This document shows, piece after piece, positions 9,563-18,303 of a stretch of DNA of 64,000 bases (its first letter is position 1; each line of letters starts with the position of its first letter). The stretch covers positions 140,292 through 204,291 of the forward strand of contig NZ_BLJO01000011.1 in the NCBI RefSeq assembly GCF_009932555.1. The letters are read 5' to 3'. Source of the DNA: Steroidobacter agaridevorans. GTDB taxonomy: Bacteria > Pseudomonadota > Gammaproteobacteria > Steroidobacterales > Steroidobacteraceae. The position numbers and the translations under genes are program-made. The notes under the pieces are model-generated. The model did no database searches, was not told the DNA's origin, and saw only the letters and a list, made by a program, of their open reading frames with translations.

Positions 9563-10741
9563 TTAAGTGCGACTACGTTCTTCCAGAACCGCAACCGCTG
9601 GCAGCTTTTTGCCTTCCAGGAATTCCAGGAACGCACCGCCGCCGGTCGAGATATAGGAAATGTCGTCTTCTACACGATATTTCTCGATGGCCGCTAGAGT
9701 ATCGCCCCCTCCGGCGATGGAGAAAGCCGATGATTTGGCTATCGCTTGCGCTAATGTCCGCGTGCCTTCGCCGAACTGATCGAACTCGAACACGCCGACC
9801 GGCCCGTTCCAGACGATGGTGCCGGCGCTCGCGAACGTGCGTGCAAACTTTTCCGCCGTGTCCGGACCGATGTCCAGGATCATCTCGTCGGCTTCCACTT
9901 TGTTCACCGGCTTCACGTCCGCTTCCGCCTTGGCCGAGAACTCGGTGGCCACCACCACATCCGTGGGCAGCGGAATGTTCACCTTCAACTCGGCCGAGCG
10001 CTTCAGCAGGCTCTTGGCGATGTCGATCATCTCCGCCTCGTGCAGCGACTTGCCGACCGGCAAGCCCTGCGCGGCGAGGAACGTGTTGGCGATGCCGCCG
10101 CCGACGATCAGCGTGTCCACCTTGGACAGCAGGCTCTCCAGCACCGTGAGCTTGGTCGAGACCTTGGAGCCCGCGACGATGGCGATCAACGGCCGCTTGG
10201 GTTTTTCCAGCGCGGTCTCGAGCGCCACCAGCTCGTTCATCAACAACGGGCCGGCGCAGGCGATCTTGGCGAACTTCGCCACGCCGTGCGTGCTGGCTTC
10301 GGCGCGATGCGCCGTGCCGAACGCGTCCATCACGAACACGTCGCACAGCTCCGCCATCTTCCTGGCGAGATCTTCCTTGTCCTTCTTCTCGCCCTTGTTG
10401 AAGCGCACGTTCTCGAGCAGCACCACTTCGCCCGGCGCGCATTCCACGCCATCCAGCCAGTGCTTCTCGAAGCGCACTTTGAAGCCCAGCAGCTCGGACA
10501 AGCGCTGCGCGACCGGCGCGAGCGAAAACTCTTCGTCGTACACGCCCTCTTCCGGGCGTCCCAGGTGCGACATGACGAGGACGCGCGCGCCCTTTTCCTT
10601 CGCCGCCTGGATCGTCGGCAGCGACGCGCGGATACGCGCGTCGCTGGTCACAACTCCACCCTGCACCGGCACGTTCAGATCCTCACGGATCAGCACGCGC
10701 TTGTCGCGCAGGTCTAAATCGACCATCCGCAGGACAGCCAT
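9563..10741 (-). CDS. pgk: Phosphoglycerate kinase
   Basis: This 392-residue enzyme transfers the acyl phosphate of 1,3-bisphosphoglycerate to ADP. Conserved elements include the N-terminal substrate loop DLNVP, the SHLGRP motif, GAKVSTK-like AGSKVSTKL, and the C-terminal nucleotide loop GGGDTLAA. The frame remains open far upstream because it overlaps gap in another frame. The ATG at 10741 ([11 protein letters not shown]), two bases after the gap stop codon, gives the expected length. That near-overlap suggests translational coupling with gap. It belongs to the tkt-gap-pgk-pyk operon. Confidence 0.96.
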   Translation of the reverse strand: MAVLRMVDLDLRDKRVLIREDLNVPVQGGVVTSDARIRASLPTIQAAKEKGARVLVMSHLGRPEEGVYDEEFSLAPVAQRLSELLGFKVRFEKHWLDGVECAPGEVVLLENVRFNKGEKKDKEDLARKMAELCDVFVMDAFGTAHRAEASTHGVAKFAKIACAGPLLMNELVALETALEKPKRPLIAIVAGSKVSTKLTVLESLLSKVDTLIVGGGIANTFLAAQGLPVGKSLHEAEMIDIAKSLLKRSAELKVNIPLPTDVVVATEFSAKAEADVKPVNKVEADEMILDIGPDTAEKFARTFASAGTIVWNGPVGVFEFDQFGEGTRTLAQAIAKSSAFSIAGGGDTLAAIEKYRVEDDISYISTGGGAFLEFLEGKKLPAVAVLEERSRT

Positions 10742-10743
10742 GA

Positions 10744-11757
10744 TCAGCCCGCCTTCGACCAGGCCACCGTGGTGTCGAGCATACGGTTCGAGAAGCCCCA
10801 CTCGTTGTCGTACCACGCGCAGACCTTCACCAGCGTGCCGTCGATGACCTTGGTCATGGTGGCGTCGTAGGACGAGGAATGTGGATCGTGGTTGAAGTCC
10901 ACCGACACCAGCGGGCCGTCGGTATAGGCCAGGATGCCCTTGAACGCGCCGTTGGCGGCTTCCTTCATCACGCTGTTGATCTCTTCGATCGACGTCGCGC
11001 GCTTGGCGACGAAGCTCAGATCGACCAGCGACACGTTGATGGTCGGCACGCGCACCGAGAAGCCATCGAGCTTGCCGTTCAGTTCCGGCAACACCAGGCC
11101 GACCGCGGCAGCCGCGCCCGTCTTGGTCGGAATCATCGACTGAGTGGCCGAGCGCGCGCGGCGCAGGTCCTTGTGGAACACGTCGGTGAGCACCTGGTCG
11201 TTGGTGTAAGAGTGGATCGTGTTCATCACGCCGGAGACGATGCCGATCTTTTCGTGCAGCACCTTGGCGAGCGGCGCCAGGCAGTTGGTCGTGCACGACG
11301 CGTTGGAGATCACGGTGTGGCTGGCCTTCAGCGTGTTGTGGTTCACGCCGTAGACGACGGTGGCATCGACGTCCTTCTCGCCGGGCGCCGAGATCACGAC
11401 CTTCTTCGCGCCGCCCTGGATGTGCAGGCCCGCCTTCGCCTTGCTGGTGAACAGGCCGGTGCATTCGAACACGTAATCGACGCCGAGCTGGCCCCAGGGC
11501 AGCTTGGCCGGATCGCGCTCGGCGAGCACTTTGATGCGGTCGCCGTTGATGACCAGCGAGTCGCCGTCGACTTTCACGTCGCCGTTGAACTTGCCGTGCA
11601 CCGTGTCGTAGCGCGTGAGATGCGCGTTGGTCTGCGCGTCGCCGAGGTCGTTGAGCGCGACGATCTGAATCTCTTTTTGACGATTCGCTTCGTACAGCGC
11701 GCGCAGGATGTTGCGGCCGATGCGGCCGTAGCCATTGATACCAACTTTGATGGGCAT
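10744..11757 (-). CDS. gap: Type I glyceraldehyde-3-phosphate dehydrogenase
   Basis: This 337-residue NAD-dependent enzyme makes 1,3-bisphosphoglycerate. The Rossmann motif [11 protein letters not shown] starts at residue 4, and the catalytic cysteine lies in [12 protein letters not shown] at about residue 154. The phosphate-binding segment and [12 protein letters not shown] are conserved. The ATG at 11757 has a CGAGGT ribosome site a few bases upstream, which fixes the start despite an open frame reaching further. It is 19 bp downstream of tkt and 2 bp upstream of pgk. Confidence 0.97.
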   Translation of the reverse strand: MPIKVGINGYGRIGRNILRALYEANRQKEIQIVALNDLGDAQTNAHLTRYDTVHGKFNGDVKVDGDSLVINGDRIKVLAERDPAKLPWGQLGVDYVFECTGLFTSKAKAGLHIQGGAKKVVISAPGEKDVDATVVYGVNHNTLKASHTVISNASCTTNCLAPLAKVLHEKIGIVSGVMNTIHSYTNDQVLTDVFHKDLRRARSATQSMIPTKTGAAAAVGLVLPELNGKLDGFSVRVPTINVSLVDLSFVAKRATSIEEINSVMKEAANGAFKGILAYTDGPLVSVDFNHDPHSSSYDATMTKVIDGTLVKVCAWYDNEWGFSNRMLDTTVAWSKAG

Positions 11758-11776
11758 TCTGTTTACCTCGTTAGAA

Positions 11777-13780
11777 TCACTGCAGCAGCTTCTGCACGGT
11801 GCGGACAACATTGTCCGCCGTGAAGCCGAAGTGCTTGAACAAATCCTTGGCCACACCGGACGCGCCGAACGTGGTCATGCCGATGATGGCGCCGCGCATA
11901 CCGACGTAGCGGTACCACGTATCCGTCGCGGCAGCTTCGATAGCAACGCGGACTTCGACACCGCGCGGCAGTACCTGTTCGCGATACGCCTCGTCCTGCG
12001 CATCGAACACATTCGTGCTCGGCATGGAGACTACGCGCACTCGCTTGCCGTTCTGTTGCAACAGGCCGGCCGCTTCGACCGCGACGGCGACTTCCGAGCC
12101 GGTCGCGATCAGGATCACTTCGGGCGTGCCCTCCGAATCCTTCAGCACGTAACCGCCGCGGCGGATGTTCGCGATCTGCTGGTCGGTGCGAGACTGGGGC
12201 GGCAGCGCCTGACGGGTGAGCGCCAGCGTCGACGGGCCGTTGCGCCGCTCGATCGAATCCGCCCAGGCGAGGGCGGTCTCGGTGCTGTCGCAAGGACGCC
12301 AGACCGTCATGTTCGGGATGATGCGCAGGCTCGGCAGATGTTCCACCGGCTGATGCGTCGGGCCGTCCTCGCCCAGGCCGATGGAGTCGTGGGTCATGAC
12401 GTAGATGACCCGCTGTTTCATCAGCGCCGACATGCGCATGGCGTTGCGCGCGTAATCGGAGAACACCAGGAAGGTGCCGCCGTAAGGAATCAGGCCGCCG
12501 TGCAAGGCCATGCCATTCATGATCGCGGACATGCCGAACTCGCGCACGCCGTAATGAATGTAGTTGCCGGAAGCGTCCGTGCCGGTGATGGAGCGCGAGT
12601 CCTTGCGATTGGTGTTGTTCGAGCCGGTGAGATCGGCCGAACCGCCCAGCAATTCCGGCAAGCCCGGGCCGTAAGCGTTCAACGAGGCTTGCGAGCTCTG
12701 GCGAGTCGCCAGCGGCTTGCTCTCCTTGGCAACGTCGGCGACGTACTTAGTGACCACATCGCGCCACGACGACGGCAGCTCGCCCGCATAACGACGCTCG
12801 TATTCGGCGGCGAGCTCCGGGAACTTCGACTTGTATGAGTTGAAGCGCTGTTGCCACTCGCCTTCGCGCTTCGCGCCTTGCGCTTTCGCATCCCAACCTT
12901 TGCGAATTTCCTCGGGGATGACGAACGGCTCGTACTCCCACCCGAGGTTCTTGCGCGTGGCCGCGACTTCGTCGGCGCCGAGCGCCGCGCCGTGCGTGGC
13001 TTCGGTGCCCTGCTTGTTCGGCGAGCCCCAGCCGATGATGGTCTTGCAGCAGATCAGCGAAGGCTTGTCCGCTTGCGCGACCGATTCGGCGATCGCCTTC
13101 TCGATGGCCGCCGGATCGTGGCCGTCGACATTCGGCACCACGTGCCAGCCGTACGCCTCGAAGCGCTTCGGCGTGTCATCGGTGAACCAGCCGTGGACTT
13201 CGCCGTCGATGGAGATGCCGTTGTCGTCGTAGAACGCGATCAGCTTGCCGAGCCCAAGCGTGCCGGCGAGCGAGCAGGCCTCGTGCGACACACCTTCCAT
13301 GAGGCAGCCGTCGCCGAGGAACACCCAGGTGCGATGGTCGACGATGTCGTGCCCCGGGCGATTGAACTCGCTGGCGAGATGCTTTTCCGCGAGCGCCATG
13401 CCGACGGCGTTGGCCAGGCCCTGGCCGAGCGGACCGGTCGTGGTCTCGATGCCGAGGTGCGAATCGTGCTCGGGATGGCCGGCGGTGTGCGAGCCGAGCT
13501 GCCGGAATTTCTGCAGATCTTCGATCTTCAGCGGATAACCGGTCAGGTGCAGCAGCGAGTACAGCAGCATCGAGCCGTGGCCGTTCGAAACCACGAACCG
13601 ATCGCGGTCCGACCACAGCGGATTACCGGGATTGTGCTTGAGGTGATCGTTCCACAAGACTTCGGCGATGTCGGCCATGCCCATGGGCATGCCCGGATGG
13701 CCGGAGTTGGCCTTCTGCACGGCGTCCATCGCCAGGGCACGGATGGCGTTGGCAAGCTGCCGGCGGTGCGATGTCTGCAT
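11777..13780 (-). CDS. tkt: Transketolase
   Basis: This 667-residue thiamine-diphosphate enzyme of the pentose phosphate and Calvin-type pathways has all three domains. The N-terminal segment [21 protein letters not shown] and the ThDP/Mg motif GDGCLMEG at about residue 155 are present. The central [18 protein letters not shown] and the C-terminal [11 protein letters not shown] segment are also intact. The ATG at 13780 (MQTSHRRQL) fits the family start, and the additional 80 open codons upstream lack family similarity. It is the promoter-proximal gene of the run tkt-gap-pgk-pyk. Grouping tkt with gap and pgk is common in proteobacteria and couples glycolysis and the pentose phosphate pathway. 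Confidence 0.97.
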   Translation of the reverse strand: MQTSHRRQLANAIRALAMDAVQKANSGHPGMPMGMADIAEVLWNDHLKHNPGNPLWSDRDRFVVSNGHGSMLLYSLLHLTGYPLKIEDLQKFRQLGSHTAGHPEHDSHLGIETTTGPLGQGLANAVGMALAEKHLASEFNRPGHDIVDHRTWVFLGDGCLMEGVSHEACSLAGTLGLGKLIAFYDDNGISIDGEVHGWFTDDTPKRFEAYGWHVVPNVDGHDPAAIEKAIAESVAQADKPSLICCKTIIGWGSPNKQGTEATHGAALGADEVAATRKNLGWEYEPFVIPEEIRKGWDAKAQGAKREGEWQQRFNSYKSKFPELAAEYERRYAGELPSSWRDVVTKYVADVAKESKPLATRQSSQASLNAYGPGLPELLGGSADLTGSNNTNRKDSRSITGTDASGNYIHYGVREFGMSAIMNGMALHGGLIPYGGTFLVFSDYARNAMRMSALMKQRVIYVMTHDSIGLGEDGPTHQPVEHLPSLRIIPNMTVWRPCDSTETALAWADSIERRNGPSTLALTRQALPPQSRTDQQIANIRRGGYVLKDSEGTPEVILIATGSEVAVAVEAAGLLQQNGKRVRVVSMPSTNVFDAQDEAYREQVLPRGVEVRVAIEAAATDTWYRYVGMRGAIIGMTTFGASGVAKDLFKHFGFTADNVVRTVQKLLQ

Positions 13781-14144
13781 CAGAAAATATCTCGAAAAGT
13801 GCGTGGAATGGCTGGCCGAAGCGTGATCGCGCGCGCCGCGGAAGGCCGCGCATTTTGGACTACTAGGCGAGGTGGGGCAATGCAGGCTGGGGACGGTCAG
13901 GGAACGAAACGCCGCTTCGCCAGTCGGAACCGGAACCGCGACGGCACGTTGTTGCGCTATGGGTCGTTCCGTTGCGACACCTGGAGTTTGTGAGACGAAG
14001 CGCAAAACTCGCGCTCGCAACGCCTGCGAGCCATGCGATTAGACACTGGTCACCTTTTCGCCCCGCCCTCGTTGCTACGATGATTGTGGCTATTTTGCCC
14101 CATTATGTCGCGCGCCCCAGGGTCAAGATTCGAAGACAGTAACG
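13781..14144. promoter_or_regulatory. Divergent intergenic region between tkt and cpdA
   Basis: These 364 bases separate two genes transcribed outward and must hold both promoters. I see a GC-rich inverted repeat near 13835-13855 and a second pair of short GCAAC/GTTGC-type arms around 13940-14020. I find no convincing -35/-10 pair and no tRNA or riboswitch fold. Confidence 0.4.
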
Positions 14145-14918
14145 ATGCAATCGGTCCGCCTCATTCAGTTCAGCGATCTGCACCTGTTCGGTGAAGCGGG
14201 CGGGCGCCTGCGTGGCGTTGCGTGCTTGCCGGCACTGCAGGCCGCGGTCGCCGATGCCCAGCGTCGCAGCCATCGGGCTGACGGCGTGTTGCTGACAGGC
14301 GACTTGGTGCAGGACGACCCAGAAGGCTATCGCTGGGTGCGCCACGTGTTCGGCGGCTCGCGGGTGCCGGTGCTATGCCTCGCGGGCAACCACGATCTTC
14401 CCGATCACATGCGCGCGGCCTTGCGCGGCGGGCCGTTCAAAGTCGGCGGTCACACCGAATTCGGCCGCTGGCTGGTGGTCATGCTGGATTCCTGGGTGGC
14501 CAACGACGCCGGCGGACGCGTCGGCGCCGAGCAGCTGGACTATCTGCGCGAGGTGCTGCGCACCCATCGCAATCATCACGTGCTGGTGTGCCTGCATCAT
14601 CACCCGATCTCGATCCGCAGCCAGTGGCTGGATCAGGTCGGCCTGTATGACGCCGATGAGCTCATGACCATCGTGCGCGAGCACTCGAACGTGCGCGGCG
14701 TGCTCTGGGGCCACGTACATCAGTCCTTGGACAGCTTCATTCATGGCGTGCGCTTCATGGCGACGCCGGCCACCTGCGCGCAGTTCGTGCCAGGCAGCGT
14801 CGATTTCGCCATCGACGACCGCCCGCCCGGTTACCGCGTGCTGGAGCTGATGCCCGATGGCTCGATCGCGACCGAAGTCTGCTGGCTGGAAGCCTACGCT
14901 CAAAGCAGCGTCGCCTGA
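14145..14918 (+). CDS. cpdA: 3',5'-cyclic-AMP phosphodiesterase (Icc/CpdA type)
   Basis: This 257-residue calcineurin-like metallophosphoesterase hydrolyses cAMP to AMP in characterised homologues. The five metal-binding motifs appear in order: SDLHL (residues 10-14), TGDLVQ (about 51), AGNHD (about 80), CLHHHP (about 148) and GHVHQ (about 187). There is no signal peptide, so it acts in the cytosol. The ATG at 14145 gives the family N terminus. It lies 47 bp upstream of the TraB/GumN gene on the same strand. Class III phosphodiesterases of this fold can act on other cyclic or phosphodiester substrates, so cAMP is the likeliest but unproved substrate. Confidence 0.87.
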   Translation: MQSVRLIQFSDLHLFGEAGGRLRGVACLPALQAAVADAQRRSHRADGVLLTGDLVQDDPEGYRWVRHVFGGSRVPVLCLAGNHDLPDHMRAALRGGPFKVGGHTEFGRWLVVMLDSWVANDAGGRVGAEQLDYLREVLRTHRNHHVLVCLHHHPISIRSQWLDQVGLYDADELMTIVREHSNVRGVLWGHVHQSLDSFIHGVRFMATPATCAQFVPGSVDFAIDDRPPGYRVLELMPDGSIATEVCWLEAYAQSSVA

Positions 14919-14965
14919 GGTGCGGTAGTCTTGCCCGCGACGGCTCGAGCCGCTGGGGACAAGGA

Positions 14966-15829
14966 ATGAAGAAAATACTCATGGCGCTGTGCGCGCTCTG
15001 GCTCAGCGCGGGTGCCTGCGCCGCCGAACAGCACCACAGCCTGTGGTCGCTCCAGGGCAAGACCAATACCGTTTATCTGCTCGGCTCGGTGCATTTCCTC
15101 AACGAGTCCGAACAGCTGCCGGCGGCGCTCGACCAAGCCTATAAAGACGCCGAAGTGCTGCTGATGGAGATCGACATGGACGATCTCGATCCGGCCGAGA
15201 CCCAGCAGGTCACGCTCGAGCTGGGCATGCTGCCCGCCGGCGAATCGCTCGAACAACAGCTCGGCAAGCCCACCTACTCCAAACTGAGCACGCGCGCGCA
15301 GGAAGTCGGCATCGATCCGCTGCTGCTCAATCGCTTCAAGCCCTGGTTCGCGGCCATGACCCTGGTCCAGCTGCAGCTGGTGAAGATGGGGCTCGCGCCG
15401 ACGTCGGGCATCGAGCAGCGCTTCACGACGCGCGCGGTTGCGGACAAAAAGCCCATCCACGGCCTGGAAACATTGCGCGAGCAGTTGGGCATGCTGGCCG
15501 GATTGCCGGAGCGCCAGCAACGTGAGTTCCTGCTCTACAGCATCGAGGACACGGATCGGATTGCGGAGGAGATCGACGAGCTGCTGTCAGCCTGGCGCCG
15601 TGGCGACAGCAAGGCGCTGGCCGAGTTGCTGGCCGAAGGGTTCGAGCAATATCCCGATCTGTACCGGCCGCTGACCACCGACCGCAACCGCCGCTGGCTG
15701 GGCCAGGTGGAGCGACTGCTCGACGATCGCGACGATTATCTGGTGATCGTCGGGACGCTGCACCTGGTGGGCAAGGACAGCCTGATCGATCTACTGGAAA
15801 ACAAGGGACACAAAGTCACTCAACATTGA
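14966..15829 (+). CDS. TraB/GumN family secreted protein
   Basis: This 287-residue protein has a clear signal peptide (MKKILMALCALWLSAGACA, cleavage near residue 20) and a TraB/GumN domain. Family hallmarks are GSVHFLN near the start of the mature protein and VGTLHLVG near residue 265. An acidic residue in EVLLMEIDMD is also present. Homologues resemble the TIKI/TraB metal-dependent protease superfamily, but most bacterial members are uncharacterised. GGGGACAAGGA just upstream supplies the ribosome site. It follows cpdA and converges on rubredoxin. Its function is uncertain; a periplasmic metal-dependent hydrolase is the best inference. Confidence 0.8.
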   Translation: MKKILMALCALWLSAGACAAEQHHSLWSLQGKTNTVYLLGSVHFLNESEQLPAALDQAYKDAEVLLMEIDMDDLDPAETQQVTLELGMLPAGESLEQQLGKPTYSKLSTRAQEVGIDPLLLNRFKPWFAAMTLVQLQLVKMGLAPTSGIEQRFTTRAVADKKPIHGLETLREQLGMLAGLPERQQREFLLYSIEDTDRIAEEIDELLSAWRRGDSKALAELLAEGFEQYPDLYRPLTTDRNRRWLGQVERLLDDRDDYLVIVGTLHLVGKDSLIDLLENKGHKVTQH

Positions 15830-15942
15830 CGAGGGATCGGGCATCCTGCCACGACCCTCGTGCGAGTCGGCAAAAGGCGTGACTTTTGCCGCTCGCTCGC
15901 CGCCTGTGGCGGCGGGGTACATCCATGTACCCGACATTTCTA
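15829..15942. repeat. Cluster of short hairpins between convergent genes
   Basis: Four inverted repeats are packed in 114 bases. They are a bulged CGAGGG/CCCTCG arm pair at 15829-15859, a perfect 8-bp stem (15869-15876 with 15883-15890), a GCCGCC/GGCGGC stem near 15900, and a perfect 8-bp stem GGGTACAT/ATGTACCC at 15915-15932. The position, between the convergent TraB-like gene and rubredoxin, suits a two-way terminator. The regular stems could also be a dispersed palindromic element. Confidence 0.6.
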
Positions 15943-16107
15943 TCAGACTTCCACCATCTCGAAGTCTTCCTTGCCGGCGCCGCAGTCCGGGCAGCGCCAC
16001 GACAGCGGCACATCGTCCCAGCGCGTGCCGGCCGCGATGCCGGATGCGGGATCGCCTTTTTCTTCTTCGTAGACGTAACCGCAGATCACGCACATGTAGG
16101 CTTTCAT
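15943..16107 (-). CDS. Rubredoxin
   Basis: Reading the minus strand from the ATG at 16107 gives a 54-residue protein with both rubredoxin iron sites: CVIC at Cys6/Cys9 with GYVY following, and CPDCG at Cys39/Cys42. The aromatic core (Tyr11, Trp30, Trp37, Phe49) is present. A single Fe(SCys)4 centre makes it a small cytosolic electron carrier, often a partner of alkane hydroxylases or of oxidative-stress reductases. It is divergent from hemL, and rubredoxin-hemL adjacency is common in gammaproteobacteria. The gene is complete at the standard length. Confidence 0.95.
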   Translation of the reverse strand: MKAYMCVICGYVYEEEKGDPASGIAAGTRWDDVPLSWRCPDCGAGKEDFEMVEV

Positions 16108-16245
16108 TTCGCAGCGCCGACCGAACCTAGGTGAGACAAGGGGCCGGATTATAGGGAACTGCAGCCGGCGATGGGAGGCCGCTCGGGCCGTCGCGCCGGC
16201 GCTGGGTGATACACTTGCGCGTCCGAGATCATCCGGAGCTCTCCC

Positions 16246-17514
16246 GTGTCGTTATTTTCCGATGCCAGCCGCTACATTCCCGGCGGCGTGAACTCTCCCG
16301 TCCGTGCGTTCCGCGGCGTCGGCGGCGAGCCTGTTTTCATCGAGCGCGCCGCCGGCTCGCGGGTGTTCGATCAGAACGACCGAGGTTACATCGACTACGT
16401 CGGCTCCTGGGGCCCGATGATCCTGGGCCACGCGCATCCCGACGTGATCCGCGCCGTGCAGGAGCGCGCCGCGCTGGGCCTGTCGTTCGGCGCCCCGACG
16501 CGGATCGAGACCCAGGTCGCCCGGAAGATCTGCGAGATCATGCCGTCGATCGAGCTGGTGCGCATGGTGAGCTCCGGCACCGAAGCGACCATGAGCGCGA
16601 TCCGCCTGGCGCGCGGCTTCACCGGCCGCGACAAGATCGTGAAATTCGAAGGCTGCTATCACGGCCATTCCGACTCGTTGCTGGTGAAAGCGGGCTCGGG
16701 CGCCCTCACCTTCGGCGTGCCGACGTCGCCGGGCGTGCCGAAGGAATTCGCGGCGCAGACCATCACGCTCAACTACAACGATATCGCTCAGGTGCAGCAG
16801 CTGTTCAACGACAGCGGCAACGAGATCGCCTGCATCATCGTCGAGCCCATCGCCGGCAATATGAATTGCGTGCCGCCAGTGCCCGGCTTTCTGGAAGCAT
16901 TGCGCGCGGTATGCGATCAGCACGGCAGCGTGTTGATCTTCGACGAAGTGATGACCGGCTTCCGCGTCGCGCGCGGCGGCGCTCAGGCGCTTTATAACAT
17001 CCGTCCGGACCTGACGACGCTCGGCAAGATCGTCGGCGGCGGCATGCCGGTCGGCGCGTTCGGCGGACGCCGCGACATCATGGAAAAGATCGCGCCGCTC
17101 GGGCCGGTGTATCAAGCCGGCACGCTCTCGGGCAATCCGGTCGCGATGGCCGCGGGCCTTGCGACACTGGAGCTGCTCGATCAGCCGCAGTTCTACGAAC
17201 AGATCGCCGCGCGCACCACGCAGTTGATGGAAGGTCTGCAGCACGCCGCGAAGCTGGCGAACATTCCGCTCTCGACCAACCATGCATGCGGCATGTTCGG
17301 CTTGTTCTTCACCGACAAGACGCCGGTGCGGTATTTCCGCGAAGTGATGGCGTGCGACGTGGAGCGCTTCAAGCGTTTCTTCCACGGCATGCTGGATGAA
17401 GGCGTCTATCTGGCGCCGTCGGCATTCGAAGCGGGCTTCGTCTCGGCAGCGCACACGCCAGCTGACATCGACGCTACGATTGCGGCAGCGAAGAAAGTGT
17501 TCGCGACGCTGTGA
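16246..17514 (+). CDS. hemL: Glutamate-1-semialdehyde 2,1-aminomutase
   Basis: This 422-residue PLP enzyme isomerises glutamate-1-semialdehyde to 5-aminolevulinate in the C5 route of tetrapyrrole synthesis. The PLP lysine is Lys261 in [18 protein letters not shown]. The substrate-region motif [11 protein letters not shown] lies at residues 11-21, and [14 protein letters not shown] matches the family. The start is a GTG at 16246 with CCGGAG about eight bases upstream. The stop overlaps the start of the next gene by four bases (GTGA), implying coupled translation with a glycosyltransferase, which is an odd pairing by function. Confidence 0.96.
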   Translation: MSLFSDASRYIPGGVNSPVRAFRGVGGEPVFIERAAGSRVFDQNDRGYIDYVGSWGPMILGHAHPDVIRAVQERAALGLSFGAPTRIETQVARKICEIMPSIELVRMVSSGTEATMSAIRLARGFTGRDKIVKFEGCYHGHSDSLLVKAGSGALTFGVPTSPGVPKEFAAQTITLNYNDIAQVQQLFNDSGNEIACIIVEPIAGNMNCVPPVPGFLEALRAVCDQHGSVLIFDEVMTGFRVARGGAQALYNIRPDLTTLGKIVGGGMPVGAFGGRRDIMEKIAPLGPVYQAGTLSGNPVAMAAGLATLELLDQPQFYEQIAARTTQLMEGLQHAAKLANIPLSTNHACGMFGLFFTDKTPVRYFREVMACDVERFKRFFHGMLDEGVYLAPSAFEAGFVSAAHTPADIDATIAAAKKVFATL

Positions 17515-18299
17515 GCCGCCTGCTGCCGGAGGTTCACATGTTCTGGCACGGGCCGCCGTTATCGCGGCTCGAGCAACTGTGCATGCGCTCGTTCGTCGCG
17601 AACGGCCATCGGGTGTCGCTGCATGTTTACGAGCCTCCCGCAAACGTTCCGAGCGGCGTGACGCTGGCCGATGCGAGCAAGATCCTGCCGCGCGACCGAT
17701 TGTTCAAACACGCCAAGACCGGCTCGTTCGCGATGTTCGCCGACTGCTTCCGTTATCGGCTGCTGCTGGAGCACGGCGGCCTTTGGGTCGACAGCGACGT
17801 GGTGTGCTTGAAGCCGTTCGACTTCCCGACCACGGAAATCTACGGCTGGCAGGACGAGCGCGCCATCAACAACGCCGTGCTCGGGCTACCGAAAGGACAT
17901 CGGCTCGCGCAATGGATGAACGATGTTTGCGAGCGGCCGAATCGCACGCTGCCCTATGACTCGATGAAGATGCGCCGACGCAAGCTGCTGCGCCGGTGGC
18001 TGCCGAACAGCCGCAGTCGCATGACCTGGGGTGAAACGGGGCCAGACGGACTCACCGAAGCTGCGCGACACTTGCATTGCACGGGCGCGGCCATGCCGTT
18101 CTGGTATTTCTATGCCATCGGCTACACGAACTGGCACACCGTGTTCGACTCGAGCCTGCGCGACAATCCCGGCCTCGTCGCAGGCGGCTATGGGTTGCAT
18201 CTGTGGAACGAGATGGCGCGCCGCAGCCGGGGCTTCGACAAGAATGGGCAGTTTCCGGCCGACTCGCTGTTCGAACAACTGTGCGCGCGCTACCTCTGA
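17511..18299 (+). CDS. Glycosyltransferase with DXD motif (OCH1/capsular type)
   Basis: This 262-residue protein resembles the Gly_transf_sug (OCH1-like, TcdA/TcdB DXD) group. It has the N-terminal segment [18 protein letters not shown], a [18 protein letters not shown] helix and the nucleotide-sugar/Mn2+ motif GGLWVDSDV at about residues 90-98. There is no signal or membrane helix, so it probably works at the cytoplasmic face on a lipid-linked glycan. It starts with GTG inside the hemL stop (four-base overlap). Its product likely feeds the surface polysaccharide implied by the neighbouring Wzi-like and glycosyltransferase genes. The sugar transferred cannot be predicted. Confidence 0.85.
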   Translation: MSRLLPEVHMFWHGPPLSRLEQLCMRSFVANGHRVSLHVYEPPANVPSGVTLADASKILPRDRLFKHAKTGSFAMFADCFRYRLLLEHGGLWVDSDVVCLKPFDFPTTEIYGWQDERAINNAVLGLPKGHRLAQWMNDVCERPNRTLPYDSMKMRRRKLLRRWLPNSRSRMTWGETGPDGLTEAARHLHCTGAAMPFWYFYAIGYTNWHTVFDSSLRDNPGLVAGGYGLHLWNEMARRSRGFDKNGQFPADSLFEQLCARYL

Positions 18300-18303
18300 C
18301 GCG

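Noticed and set aside
8270-9697. Long plus-strand open frame opposite pyk
   Set aside because: Antisense to an unmistakable pyruvate kinase; Arg/His-rich composition and no recognisable motif.
13781-14144. tRNA or small RNA between tkt and cpdA
   Set aside because: Short inverted repeats are present but no cloverleaf or terminator with T run was found.
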